Shown piece by piece: positions 7,030 through 14,340 of a stretch of 15,334 nt of DNA. This DNA is from Clostridiaceae bacterium (GTDB lineage: Bacteria > Bacillota > Clostridia > Saccharofermentanales > UBA5734): positions 1-15,334 of the forward strand of contig JAAZFW010000568.1 of NCBI GenBank assembly GCA_012511525.1. Direction: 5' to 3'. Position numbers and translations under genes: made by a program. The notes under the pieces are model-generated. The model saw only the letters and a list, made by a program, of their open reading frames with translations. It did not search any database and was not told the origin of the DNA. The stretch's first letter is position 1; every line of letters begins with the position of its first letter.

Positions 7030-8848
7030 TCGGCGAATCACCAAGACAGGCCTGGCAGCCAGGGCCGGCTTCGAGCAGTTCAAAGACATGTAAAGTATTC
7101 TCTTCATTGAGCAGCTCCCCCGGGACATACAAGGTATGCTGCGGTCCGACGGACCAGTAGCGGCCCAGGTTGAAGCCATTGACCCAGGCGACCCCTTTTT
7201 TCCAGCCTGGAAGGCTCAAAAACGTGTCGACACCGGGCCTGGCCGCGAACGAACCGCGATAAAAGGCGGGCAAACGGTCCGGGCCGTCTTTGGATAGCAC
7301 ATCCGGCAGACCGCTGATGTCCGACAGGGGCAGCGTACGGATAACCCAGTTCATGATCATGGCCTTGTTGTAGAGAAACCCGCGGTTGCCGGGCTCCTCG
7401 ATGTCCATCCGGACACATTGGAGGATCCCCTTGCGGTCGGTTAAAGCCCAGCCGTACTTGATGCGCCCCTGGTTTTCGACCAGGATGTCCAGCTGCAGGC
7501 CGCCGGGCGGGATCGTGAAGCAGATCGCCCGGTCATTGTCGGCCTGGTCGCGTTCGACGGTGCCGATCAGGTGACCGTTGCCGTATACCTGCGCCCGGTC
7601 GCGCAACCCTTCCATGCGCAGGTAACGGCGCCGGTTGTCGGTACACGTCAGCCGCGTCGTGTATAAAATGAACCCGTAGGCCTGGTCCAGGTCCTCCATG
7701 GCCAGGCAGTTCGCCGCATGCACGCATCGCGAACTCAAGCGCTCCAGCTCGCCGAACAGGCTGGCAACCCGCTGCATCGTGACGGGACCGATGACCTGGG
7801 CCTGGTAACGCGGGGGATTGTCCGGCCTCCGGGCTCGTCCAAGGTATTGGTCCAGCTGGTGCTGGCAGGCATAGTACTTTTCGGTCGGTATTCCGTTCTC
7901 GCTGACCAGGGCGTCGGCGTCGTAGCTGGTGGTCTCCGCCACGTAGTGTTCGGGAACGGTAGATGGCTCGCCGAAATGCCTGCCGATGTTGGCCCCGCTC
8001 ATGAAGCCAAAATTCGTGCCGCCGCAGAACATGTAGAAGTTGACGTACGCGCCAAGGTCCAGGGCCTCACGGTAAGCCCGTGCCACCGGAACCGGATCAC
8101 GGGGCTTGAATGCACTGCCCCAGGTGATGCTGCGGCCGCTCCAGAATTCGGTGACCAAAGGGGGCATGTCCGGCTGGTAGGCACGCAGCCGCTCAATGGC
8201 CTGGCGGCTTTCCAAGCGGAAATCGACACCGGCCCAGGTTCCGGGGCCATTGCCGTTTTTCAACTTGAATATGTCGTGGCCGTTGGCCGAAAAAAACGGC
8301 ACGTCGACGCCAAAATCTACAAGCATCGCCCGGAGCTGATCAAGATACGTCAGATCGTCGCCGTAGCTGCCGTACTCGTTCTCAACGGCAACGAGAATAA
8401 CAGGGCCGCCGCGTGTCGACAGGGTTGGGACAAACTCCTGGCAAAGCCGCCTGGTATAGCTGCGGACCGGGTCCAGGAAGCGTGGGTCCGAGCTGCGAAG
8501 GCAAATGGTGCGGTCTTTCAGCAGCCAGGCCGGGAGGCCGCCCAGATCCCATTCGCCGCACATGTACGGAGACGGGCGCAGCAAAACCTTGAGCTCTTCC
8601 TCCGCAGCCAGGCGGATAAACGCGCCCAGGTCCAGGCGTCCGGTAAAATCGAACTGGCCCGGACTGGGCTCGTGCAGGTTCCACGGCACATAGGTTTGGA
8701 CTGCCGTCAACCCAAAGTCCTTCATCAATTTCAGGCGCCGCCGCCAACCGCCCGGCAGACAGCGGAAATAATGGAAATCGCCGCTGGCCAGATAGAAGTC
8801 CCGGCCGTCCAGTTCCAGCTTGTCCTTGTGGATGATCAACCGCCCCAT
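7019..8848 (-). CDS. Beta-galactosidase, glycoside hydrolase family 35
   Basis: A 609-residue GH35 enzyme that releases terminal beta-galactose (some members release other beta-linked sugars) with retention. The order of motifs is classical: LASGDFHYFR near the N-terminus, TYVPWNLHEPSPGQFDF, LRPSPYMCGEWDLGG, VENEYGSYG with Glu158 as acid/base, VTEFWSG with Glu234 as nucleophile, FCGGTNFGFM, and TTSYDADALVSENG. Beta-jelly-roll segments follow the barrel, ending in the WVNGFNLGRYW ligand-binding motif. There is no signal peptide, so it should be cytoplasmic. The frame runs open to 8899, but AGGAGGAG 6 nt before the ATG at 8848 makes that the start; the upstream 17 residues are not family-like. 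It is divergent from the SGNH hydrolase and convergent, with an 11-bp overlap, with the MBL gene. True specificity may be other than lactose. Confidence 0.95.
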   Translation of the reverse strand: MGRLIIHKDKLELDGRDFYLASGDFHYFRCLPGGWRRRLKLMKDFGLTAVQTYVPWNLHEPSPGQFDFTGRLDLGAFIRLAAEEELKVLLRPSPYMCGEWDLGGLPAWLLKDRTICLRSSDPRFLDPVRSYTRRLCQEFVPTLSTRGGPVILVAVENEYGSYGDDLTYLDQLRAMLVDFGVDVPFFSANGHDIFKLKNGNGPGTWAGVDFRLESRQAIERLRAYQPDMPPLVTEFWSGRSITWGSAFKPRDPVPVARAYREALDLGAYVNFYMFCGGTNFGFMSGANIGRHFGEPSTVPEHYVAETTSYDADALVSENGIPTEKYYACQHQLDQYLGRARRPDNPPRYQAQVIGPVTMQRVASLFGELERLSSRCVHAANCLAMEDLDQAYGFILYTTRLTCTDNRRRYLRMEGLRDRAQVYGNGHLIGTVERDQADNDRAICFTIPPGGLQLDILVENQGRIKYGWALTDRKGILQCVRMDIEEPGNRGFLYNKAMIMNWVIRTLPLSDISGLPDVLSKDGPDRLPAFYRGSFAARPGVDTFLSLPGWKKGVAWVNGFNLGRYWSVGPQHTLYVPGELLNEENTLHVFELLEAGPGCQACLGDSPIMT

Positions 8849-8870
8849 ATTCGTCTCCTCCTGCAGTTCT

Positions 8871-8899
8871 AATGTAACGGTGTCGCAGGCGCGGGGCAA
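8871..8899 (-). promoter_or_regulatory. Weak candidate promoter for the GH35 gene
   Basis: Minus-strand reading gives TTGCCC (8894-8899), a 17-bp spacer and TACATT (8871-8876), each four of six to consensus. The start would lie only about 16 nt before the ATG, just reaching the ribosome binding site. It is the best minus-strand candidate in the divergent gap but not strong. Confidence 0.25.
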
Positions 8900-8953
8900 G
8901 AGACAATAGGATCTCCCTGATGCACAAAATGACCGTCAGGTTCTTCCGCCAAA

Positions 8954-8982
8954 TTGACAGCCGGTGCGCCGGCTCGCATAAT
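8954..8982 (+). promoter_or_regulatory. Strong sigma-A-type promoter for the SGNH hydrolase, with palindrome in the spacer
   Basis: TTGACA (8954-8959, perfect), a 17-bp spacer and CATAAT (8977-8982, five of six) form the best promoter in the window; transcription would start near 8989, about 30 nt before the ATG at 9019. The spacer carries GCCGG-TGCG-CCGGC (8960-8973), a perfect 5-bp inverted repeat placed between the two boxes, where a bound repressor would block polymerase. Inference: an operator, regulator unknown. Confidence 0.65.
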
Positions 8983-9018
8983 GGGTTCAGCCACACAGCT
9001 GTTCAAGGAGGCAACACC

Positions 9019-9639
9019 ATGTTGTTTGAAAAAGGCCAGACGATTCTCTTCCAGGGCGATTCGGTCACCGATTGCGGCCGCAGCCGCGAAGATCAATCCG
9101 ACCTGGGCCGCGGCTATCCCCTGATGATCGCCTCGCGCCTGACGGCCGAGTACCCGGAGCTGGGGCTCCGATTCATCAACCGGGGGATCAGCGGCAACCG
9201 GTCGCGCGACCTGGTACAGCGCTGGCAGACCGACTGCCTCGATCTGAAGCCCGACTGGGTCTCAATCATGATCGGGATCAACGATACCTGGCGCCGCTAC
9301 GACCGGAATGCCCCGACCAGCGCCGAGGCGTATGGCGAAAACATACGCTGGCTATTCGAAAAAACGGTCGCTTCAGGCGCGAAGCTGATCGTGATTGAGC
9401 CGTTCAACCTGCCCTACCCGGAAGACCGCCGGGAATGGCATCTCGACCTTGATCCCAAGGTCGCCGTGCTGCGTGAACTGGCCAACCGCTATGCCGCCTG
9501 TTACCTCCCTATGGGCGGATTGATGCACGCGGCCGCCACCTGGCAGCCCTACCCGGTCTGGGCCGCCGACGGCGTCCACCCGACCGCAGCCGGACACGCC
9601 CTGATCAGCAAGAGCTTTATCGAGGCGATCAGCCGCTAA
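9019..9639 (+). CDS. SGNH/GDSL-type esterase (carbohydrate-esterase-like)
   Basis: A 206-residue single-domain SGNH hydrolase. All four blocks are visible: GDSVTD with nucleophile Ser15, NRGISGNRSRDL (54-65) carrying the oxyanion Gly, IGINDTW with Asn88, and DGVHPT with Asp184 and His187 of the triad. This small, unsecreted form is common in clostridia and bacilli, usually labelled lysophospholipase L1-like or carbohydrate deacetylase; next to GH35, removal of acyl groups from an oligosaccharide is the likelier role (inference). An open frame extends up to 8920, but the promoter at 8954-8982 lies inside that extension, and AAGGAGG (9005-9011) sits 7 nt before the ATG at 9019, so the short start is right. 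Its last 11 bp overlap the end of the convergent SDR gene. Confidence 0.93.
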   Translation: MLFEKGQTILFQGDSVTDCGRSREDQSDLGRGYPLMIASRLTAEYPELGLRFINRGISGNRSRDLVQRWQTDCLDLKPDWVSIMIGINDTWRRYDRNAPTSAEAYGENIRWLFEKTVASGAKLIVIEPFNLPYPEDRREWHLDLDPKVAVLRELANRYAACYLPMGGLMHAAATWQPYPVWAADGVHPTAAGHALISKSFIEAISR

Positions 9640-10441
9640 CCGGCTTTTTCGGCCGGGCCCAGCCGTAACCGGCTTCCGGCGACGGATCCTCCGGCATGCC
9701 CGGCAGTATCAGGCCGCCGTCCATTTTGAGAACGGCGCCGGTGATGTACGCGGCCTGGTCCGAGGCCAGGTAAGCCACCGCGTGGCCGACTTCTTCCGGG
9801 GTGCCGTAACGCCCCAGGGGAATTTTATGCGCCCACCCGATCTGCGCAGCCGTCTCCCGGTTGATCTCGCCGCGCACCATGGTAGCCCCTGGCGCGAGCA
9901 CGTTGACCCGGATGCCATATGCTGAGAGCTCCAGCGCCAGTGATTCAGAGGACCGGATCAGGGCCGCTTTCATGGCTCCGTAAAGGTGGTCGTTGCCATA
10001 GGCGCGGATGCCGCGTGTCGAGGCGATGTTGACGATGCTGCCCTGGATCTGGCGGTCGATCATGTGACGGGCCGCCGCCTGCGCGCAGAGCATCGGGGCG
10101 CGCCAGTTGAGACGATAGACAAAATCCATCAGGCCGCTGTCCAGCTTGTCCAATGTGGCCAGTCGGGTCAGTCCGGCGTTGTTGACCATAAGATCCAATC
10201 GGCCAAGATCGGCGATCGCCTGACTTGCAACCGTTTCGGGAACGCCGTCGTTTTCCAGGGCGGCCTGGTAGACGAAGCAGCGGCCGCCGGACTCTTGGAC
10301 CTGCGCCGCGGTCTGCACCGCTTCCTCTTCTGCGGACGCGTAGGTGATGGCCAGGTCATAGCCCGACCGGGCCAGGACAACGGCGATGCCCCGGCCGATG
10401 CCCCGGCTGCCGCCTGTGACCAGTGCGCACTTTCGATCCAT
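9629..10441 (-). CDS. Short-chain dehydrogenase/reductase (SDR), FabG-like
   Basis: A 270-residue classical SDR that oxidises or reduces an alcohol/carbonyl with NAD(P). The cofactor motif TGGSRGIG lies at 9-16, NNAG at 87-90, the active-site Asn at 112, Ser141 in NIAST and Tyr154/Lys158 in LYGAMK, so the tetrad is complete. It ends with a DGG sequence and an extra tail of about 25 residues (PGMPEDPSPEAGYGW) beyond the usual C-terminus. The Ser-Arg after the first glycines favours, loosely, NADP(H). The start at 10441 follows GGGAGG by 5 nt; the longer frame to 10459 is not needed. It is the last gene of the minus-strand run, about 21 bp after the membrane-anchored protein. The setting suggests a sugar or sugar-acid dehydrogenase and not fatty acid synthesis, since no fab genes are near. 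Confidence 0.92.
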   Translation of the reverse strand: MDRKCALVTGGSRGIGRGIAVVLARSGYDLAITYASAEEEAVQTAAQVQESGGRCFVYQAALENDGVPETVASQAIADLGRLDLMVNNAGLTRLATLDKLDSGLMDFVYRLNWRAPMLCAQAAARHMIDRQIQGSIVNIASTRGIRAYGNDHLYGAMKAALIRSSESLALELSAYGIRVNVLAPGATMVRGEINRETAAQIGWAHKIPLGRYGTPEEVGHAVAYLASDQAAYITGAVLKMDGGLILPGMPEDPSPEAGYGWARPKKPVSG

Positions 10442-10462
10442 GGTGACCTCCCTAGCCATCCT

Positions 10463-10987
10463 CTATTCGTCGATCAGCTTGCCCAGGTTGCTTAAAGCCC
10501 TGCGGATGCGCGCGTCACCGCGCGGATCCGGGTCGAGCGCGTGCACCCAGGGATAGCCGGGCCGGATCGTCCAGTCGCCCAGCAGCGTGTCGATGACCGG
10601 CAAATCGACCGACTGTGACGAAAAGCTGGTCCAGAACGCGCCCAGGTAGATGCGCTTGCCATCGGCCACAACCACAAAAGGCAGACCGTGCGTGGGCGTG
10701 CGCGGCAAGCGTTCCAGGATCGCCGCCCCGTTAGCCAGCGCCAGAGTGTGGCTGGACCAGTGATAAGCGTTCAAATCCCGGTCTGTCAGCACCGGCTCCG
10801 CCTCGAGGGGCAGCTCGTCCAGCGCCGTCGCCCGGGCGGCGGCAGTGTCGAGATCCTTGACGAGATAAAGGGCAAAGCTGTGCGGTTTCCAGGCGCCGCT
10901 CAAGGCGATCGCGATCAGCACGGCCGCCATGAGCAAGGCGGAGAATCCGATCGCGAAGGCCATGACCTTCTTGTGTGTCAGCTTCAC
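10463..10987 (-). CDS. Membrane-anchored protein of unknown function
   Basis: A 174-residue protein that I do not recognise. Residues about 9-30 (FAIGFSALLMAAVLIAIAL) form one strong hydrophobic segment after a basic N-terminus (KLTHKK), so it is probably a signal anchor with the rest outside the membrane. The remainder is soluble-looking, Cys-free, with ALYLVKDLDT, LPLEAEPVLTDRDL, VVVADGKRIYLGAFW and a Pro/Asp-rich DPDPRGD stretch. The start is GTG at 10987, directly after the glycerate kinase stop (TGA then GTG, zero spacing), with no good ribosome binding site, so translation is probably coupled. An internal ATG at 10963 would cut off the basic N-terminus and is less likely. It sits inside a sugar-kinase operon; an envelope or sensing role would be a guess. 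Confidence 0.75.
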   Translation of the reverse strand: MKLTHKKVMAFAIGFSALLMAAVLIAIALSGAWKPHSFALYLVKDLDTAAARATALDELPLEAEPVLTDRDLNAYHWSSHTLALANGAAILERLPRTPTHGLPFVVVADGKRIYLGAFWTSFSSQSVDLPVIDTLLGDWTIRPGYPWVHALDPDPRGDARIRRALSNLGKLIDE

Positions 10988-12127
10988 TCAAATCCGACCC
11001 TTCATACCTTGGAAAAGACGGAACAGGTTGTCTACGGTCAGCGCCAGGTCGGATTGGGCCCGATGCCTCGCTTCGCTAAACGGAACAGCCACCCGGTTGA
11101 TGCTGAAGATCGCGCTCACGCCTTCTTCATAGGCTGACTCGATGCGATCGCCGATGTCGCCGACAACGGCGATCAGGGGCACGTTCAGGCGGCGGGTCCG
11201 GCGAGCGACGCCGATGACCACCTTGCCGCGCAGCGACTGGCTGTCGATTTTACCTTCACCGGACAGGACCAAGTCGGCGTCAGCCGCCAACTGGTCGAAA
11301 GACACCTGGTTCAGCACGGCCTCGATGCCCATTTCCAGGCTCGAGCCGAAAAAGGCGACCATGCCGCCGCCCATCCCGCCGGCCGCGCCGGCACCCGGCA
11401 GGTCGCGGATCTCACGGCCCAGGTCACGCCGGGCGATATCCGCCAGGTGCGCGAGGCCGGCGTCGAGACGCGCGACCATGGCAGGGTCGGCGCCTTTCTG
11501 CGGGCCGAAAACCGCCGCGGCGCCCTGGGGGCCGCAGAGCGGATTGTCGATGTCGCACATGGTCACCACTTCGGCGATGCCGATTTCAGGCAGTAAGCCG
11601 GCGGGGTCGATGCGCGCGATATCCTTGAGGGTCGCGCCGACCGGGACAAAGGCTTCGCCGGCCTGGTTCAAAAAGCGTACGCCAAGGGCGGCGGCGGCTC
11701 CGGTTCCGCCATCATTGGTCGCGCTGCCGCCAAGCCCCACGATCAGCTTTTTGGCCCCGTTCCGGACGGCGTGGGCCATCAGCTGGCCGACGCCAAAAGT
11801 CGTTGTCCGATCCGCCTGCTTGTTGTCGCCGACCAGCGGCAACCCCGCCGCGGCGGCCATTTCCACGATTGCCGTCTCGTTGGGCAGGCGCCCGTAAAAG
11901 GCCCTGACCGGTTCGCCGTACGGTCCGGAAACCGTCAGTTCGACTTTCTCGCCGCCCATCGCCGTCAGGAAGGCGTCGACACTGCCTTCGCCGCCGTCGG
12001 CCACCGGGATGCTGACGATCTCGGCATCGGGCAGATGCTTGCGGATCTGTTCGCCCATAATCGCGCAGATCTCCTGCGAGCTCATCGTGCCTTTGAATGA
12101 GTCGGGAATGAGAATGATCTTTTTCAC
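10988..12127 (-). CDS. glxK: Glycerate kinase (GlxK/GarK type)
   Basis: A 379-residue class of glycerate kinase that phosphorylates D-glycerate with ATP, normally to 2-phosphoglycerate. Family landmarks are PDSFKGTMSS (8-17), VADGGEGS (42-49), GLGGSATNDGGTG (131-143), CDIDNPLCGPQGAA (191-204) and SGEGKIDSQS (289-298), all intact, and the length is normal. It begins with GTG at 12127, 8 nt after GGAGGG. It lies 23 bp downstream of the ribokinase and directly abuts the start of the membrane-anchored gene. In the pathway it would be the exit step to glycolysis for a sugar acid cleaved to glycerate or tartronate semialdehyde; the SDR or Gfo enzyme could supply the reductase, but the cleaving aldolase is not in the window. 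Confidence 0.95.
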   Translation of the reverse strand: MKKIILIPDSFKGTMSSQEICAIMGEQIRKHLPDAEIVSIPVADGGEGSVDAFLTAMGGEKVELTVSGPYGEPVRAFYGRLPNETAIVEMAAAAGLPLVGDNKQADRTTTFGVGQLMAHAVRNGAKKLIVGLGGSATNDGGTGAAAALGVRFLNQAGEAFVPVGATLKDIARIDPAGLLPEIGIAEVVTMCDIDNPLCGPQGAAAVFGPQKGADPAMVARLDAGLAHLADIARRDLGREIRDLPGAGAAGGMGGGMVAFFGSSLEMGIEAVLNQVSFDQLAADADLVLSGEGKIDSQSLRGKVVIGVARRTRRLNVPLIAVVGDIGDRIESAYEEGVSAIFSINRVAVPFSEARHRAQSDLALTVDNLFRLFQGMKGRI

Positions 12128-12150
12128 GTAAAAAACCCTCCGTTATAATC

Positions 12151-13038
12151 TTAATCGCCCATGCGCTTCCGGACTTCGTCCAGGGTCGGCATGCCCGCCT
12201 GGGCCCCCATTTTCTCCGTGCTGAGCGCGGCGGCTGCATTGGCAAAGCGCAGGGCCGTTTCCGGCTCGTCGCCGCGGATCAGGGCCAAGGCCAGGGCCGC
12301 GTTGAAGGTGTCGCCGGCTCCCGTCGTATCGACCACCTGAGCAGGGCTGGCCGGGGTGCAGATGATCCGACCGTCTTCATCGGCCATGGCCGAACCGTTC
12401 TCGCCCAGTGTCACGACCAGCTTGCCGCGCCAGGTTACGAGCAGGTCGTCAAGCGGCCCCTGGTGATGGAAAAGCAGCGCCGCCTCATGCTCGTTGGGCG
12501 TAAGATAGCGGACCTGTTCGAGCAGATGCGGCGGCAAAGGCCGGGCCGGCGCCGGGTTCAGCAGGACAGGAACACCGGCCTTGGCGCACAAGTCCGTGAC
12601 ATAGGCGACGGTGTCGAGCGGGATCTCCAGCTGCATCATAACCAGATCTGACTGCCTCAGCTGATCGGCGACCGAATCGATGTAGTCCAGGCTGACTTGA
12701 GCGTTGGCGCCGGGTACGACCACGATCGTGTTGTCGTTTTCCGCGACCGTGATCAGGGCCACACCGGTCTTGACATCCGGCAATCGCATGACCCATCTGG
12801 CGTCAACGCCCGCCCGAGCCAGATTATCGGTCAGCTGGCTGCCGAAATCGTCCTGGCCGACACAACCGTACATCGCGACCTGTGCGCCCAGACGGCCCAG
12901 GGCGTAGGCCTGGTTGGCCCCTTTACCGCCGGGGAAAAAGCTGAGTGTACCGCCGAGAATCGTCTCACCCTTATGCGGAATCCGGGGAGATGTCACGGTC
13001 ATGTCCATATTCAGGCTGCCTACAACCGCGATTTTCAT
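12151..13038 (-). CDS. rbsK: Ribokinase (PfkB family)
   Basis: A 295-residue PfkB-family sugar kinase. It opens with VVGSLNMDM, has the family signature FPGGKGANQA (35-44), LNPAPA (160-165), TPNEHEA (180-186) and the second signature DTTGAGDTFN (237-246) with catalytic base Asp243. NMD plus the GGKGANQA form point to ribokinase more than to fructokinase or KDG kinase, and the length fits; in vivo use of another pentose or related sugar is possible. The ATG at 13038 follows GGGAGG by about 5 nt. It lies 62 bp after the Gfo/Idh gene, and that gap carries an extended -10 promoter, so it may head the four-gene unit rbsK, glxK, membrane protein, SDR. No ribose transporter or RbsR is in view. Confidence 0.93.
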   Translation of the reverse strand: MKIAVVGSLNMDMTVTSPRIPHKGETILGGTLSFFPGGKGANQAYALGRLGAQVAMYGCVGQDDFGSQLTDNLARAGVDARWVMRLPDVKTGVALITVAENDNTIVVVPGANAQVSLDYIDSVADQLRQSDLVMMQLEIPLDTVAYVTDLCAKAGVPVLLNPAPARPLPPHLLEQVRYLTPNEHEAALLFHHQGPLDDLLVTWRGKLVVTLGENGSAMADEDGRIICTPASPAQVVDTTGAGDTFNAALALALIRGDEPETALRFANAAAALSTEKMGAQAGMPTLDEVRKRMGD

Positions 13039-13071
13039 CGTTGCCTCCCAAGTGCATGTTTGGTTACGCCT

Positions 13072-13080
13072 ATTGTAGCA
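13072..13080 (-). promoter_or_regulatory. Extended -10 promoter upstream of rbsK
   Basis: Minus-strand reading gives TGC-TACAAT, identical to the box of the URO-D-like gene, in the 62-bp gap between the Gfo/Idh and ribokinase genes. A weak -35 (TTCTCA, four of six) lies 16 bp upstream. Transcription would start near 13065, a leader of under 30 nt. This suggests separate transcription of the kinase part of the run, on top of read-through from upstream. Confidence 0.5.
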
Positions 13081-13100
13081 GATTGGAAGCAGCTGAGAAC

Positions 13101-14318
13101 CTATAGCGTCGGCAGCAGATCCTTAACCTGGATGACCCGGCCGCTGGCGATCGACAGGTTGGCCGCGGCCCCGATGATCAAGGACATCGCGCCGGATCTG
13201 GAACCGGCCACATACTGGTGCGGATCCGGCGTCTGGTCACGCATCAGGAGCCGCATCAGGATGGCGTCGGCGCCGCCGTGGGTGCCGCCAAGTTTAGCCA
13301 CCTGGTGCGTGATCACCGCGTTGTCGCGGTCCAGCACTTTGATCGAATGGCTGGTCTGCGCCACGTTGTACCTATGCGCGAATGTTTCGGCTTCCAGCCG
13401 TCCCCGCTCGCCGTTGATCACCAACCGGTAGCCTTCGTGCGGCGAATGTGCAGTCAGGGAATAGGCCATCGAGATCTGGTCCTCGTACTGGACATGGAGC
13501 GTCATGGTGTCATAGATATCGATTTCAGGCGAAAAAACACAGCCGTCGCGCCAATAGCCGTCGGCCGTTTCACAATCGAAGTAGAGCTCGCGGTACGCCG
13601 GGTCGGTGACGTCGATGAAGAACCGGCAGTCGTCCTTGTGCGCGCAGGTCCGGCAGCGCGGGCCGGAAATCGCGCTGGGCTGGCCGTAGAAACGGCGGCT
13701 GCCCGTCGCAAAGACGGCGACCGGGTCTTTTTCGATAAACCAGTTGACCAGGTCGAAGTGATGCGTCGCTTTGTGTACCAGCAAACCGCCGGAGTTTTCC
13801 AGACGGCGATGCCAGCGCCGGAAATAGTCCGCGCCGTGAACCGTATCGAGAAACCATTCGAAATGGACGCTGTAGACCTGTCCGACGGCTCCGGCTCGCA
13901 TCAGGTCTTTAATTTTGGTGGCGAACGGTGAACAGCGGGCGTTGAAGGTCACGATGACCTTTCGGCCGGTGCGCCGTTCCGCCTCGAGGATCGCCCGGCA
14001 CTTGTCGGCGTCGATTGTCATCGGCTTCTCGCTGATCGCGTCACAGCCCGCCTCCAACGCCGCGATGATGTACTGATGGTGGAACCGGTCGACGGTCGTC
14101 ACGATCACGGCGTCCGGCTTGACCTCGGCCAGCATGCGGTCGAAGTCCTCGTAGACCGGAATCGTACCGCCGGTCTTGCGGCTCAGCAGCAGCGCCCGGC
14201 TGATGTTCGTATCGAAAACACCCAGGATCGTCGCCTCGTCCGCATAGAGCTCCGTGATTGGCTGCGCGTACATGGAAAGGCCGCGGCTGCCCGCGCCGAC
14301 AAGTACCAGCTTTTTCAT
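13101..14318 (-). CDS. Gfo/Idh/MocA family oxidoreductase with a cysteine cluster
   Basis: A 405-residue NAD(P)-dependent dehydrogenase of the Gfo/Idh/MocA family, which typically oxidises sugars or inositols at a ring carbon. The N-terminal Rossmann domain has VGAGSRG (7-13); EKP (97-99) carries the conserved Lys, and HKATHHFD (182-189) supplies the usual active-site His and Asp. Within the C-terminal domain is a cluster C-x2-C-x5-C (Cys222, 225, 231, in PRCRTCAHKDDC) plus Cys249 and Cys260, which could bind a metal; I believe related clostridial proteins share it. The frame runs open to 14741, but residues before 14318 overlap the amidohydrolase and are not family-like, and AAGGA lies 6 nt before the ATG at 14318. 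It is 22 bp downstream of the amidohydrolase, suggesting consecutive steps. The substrate is unknown. Confidence 0.92.
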   Translation of the reverse strand: MKKLVLVGAGSRGLSMYAQPITELYADEATILGVFDTNISRALLLSRKTGGTIPVYEDFDRMLAEVKPDAVIVTTVDRFHHQYIIAALEAGCDAISEKPMTIDADKCRAILEAERRTGRKVIVTFNARCSPFATKIKDLMRAGAVGQVYSVHFEWFLDTVHGADYFRRWHRRLENSGGLLVHKATHHFDLVNWFIEKDPVAVFATGSRRFYGQPSAISGPRCRTCAHKDDCRFFIDVTDPAYRELYFDCETADGYWRDGCVFSPEIDIYDTMTLHVQYEDQISMAYSLTAHSPHEGYRLVINGERGRLEAETFAHRYNVAQTSHSIKVLDRDNAVITHQVAKLGGTHGGADAILMRLLMRDQTPDPHQYVAGSRSGAMSLIIGAAANLSIASGRVIQVKDLLPTL

Positions 14319-14340
14319 AGCGTTTCCTTTCTGCTCCGGC

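Noticed and set aside
7718..8872. 384-codon open frame antisense to the GH35 gene
   Set aside because: It lies entirely opposite a GH35 gene with intact motifs, has no ribosome binding site or recognisable domain, and its composition (Gln, Val, Arg, Ala rich) is what GC-rich antisense frames give.
8920..9018. N-terminal extension of the SGNH hydrolase
   Set aside because: The TTGACA/CATAAT promoter lies inside it, and a strong AAGGAGG precedes the ATG at 9019.
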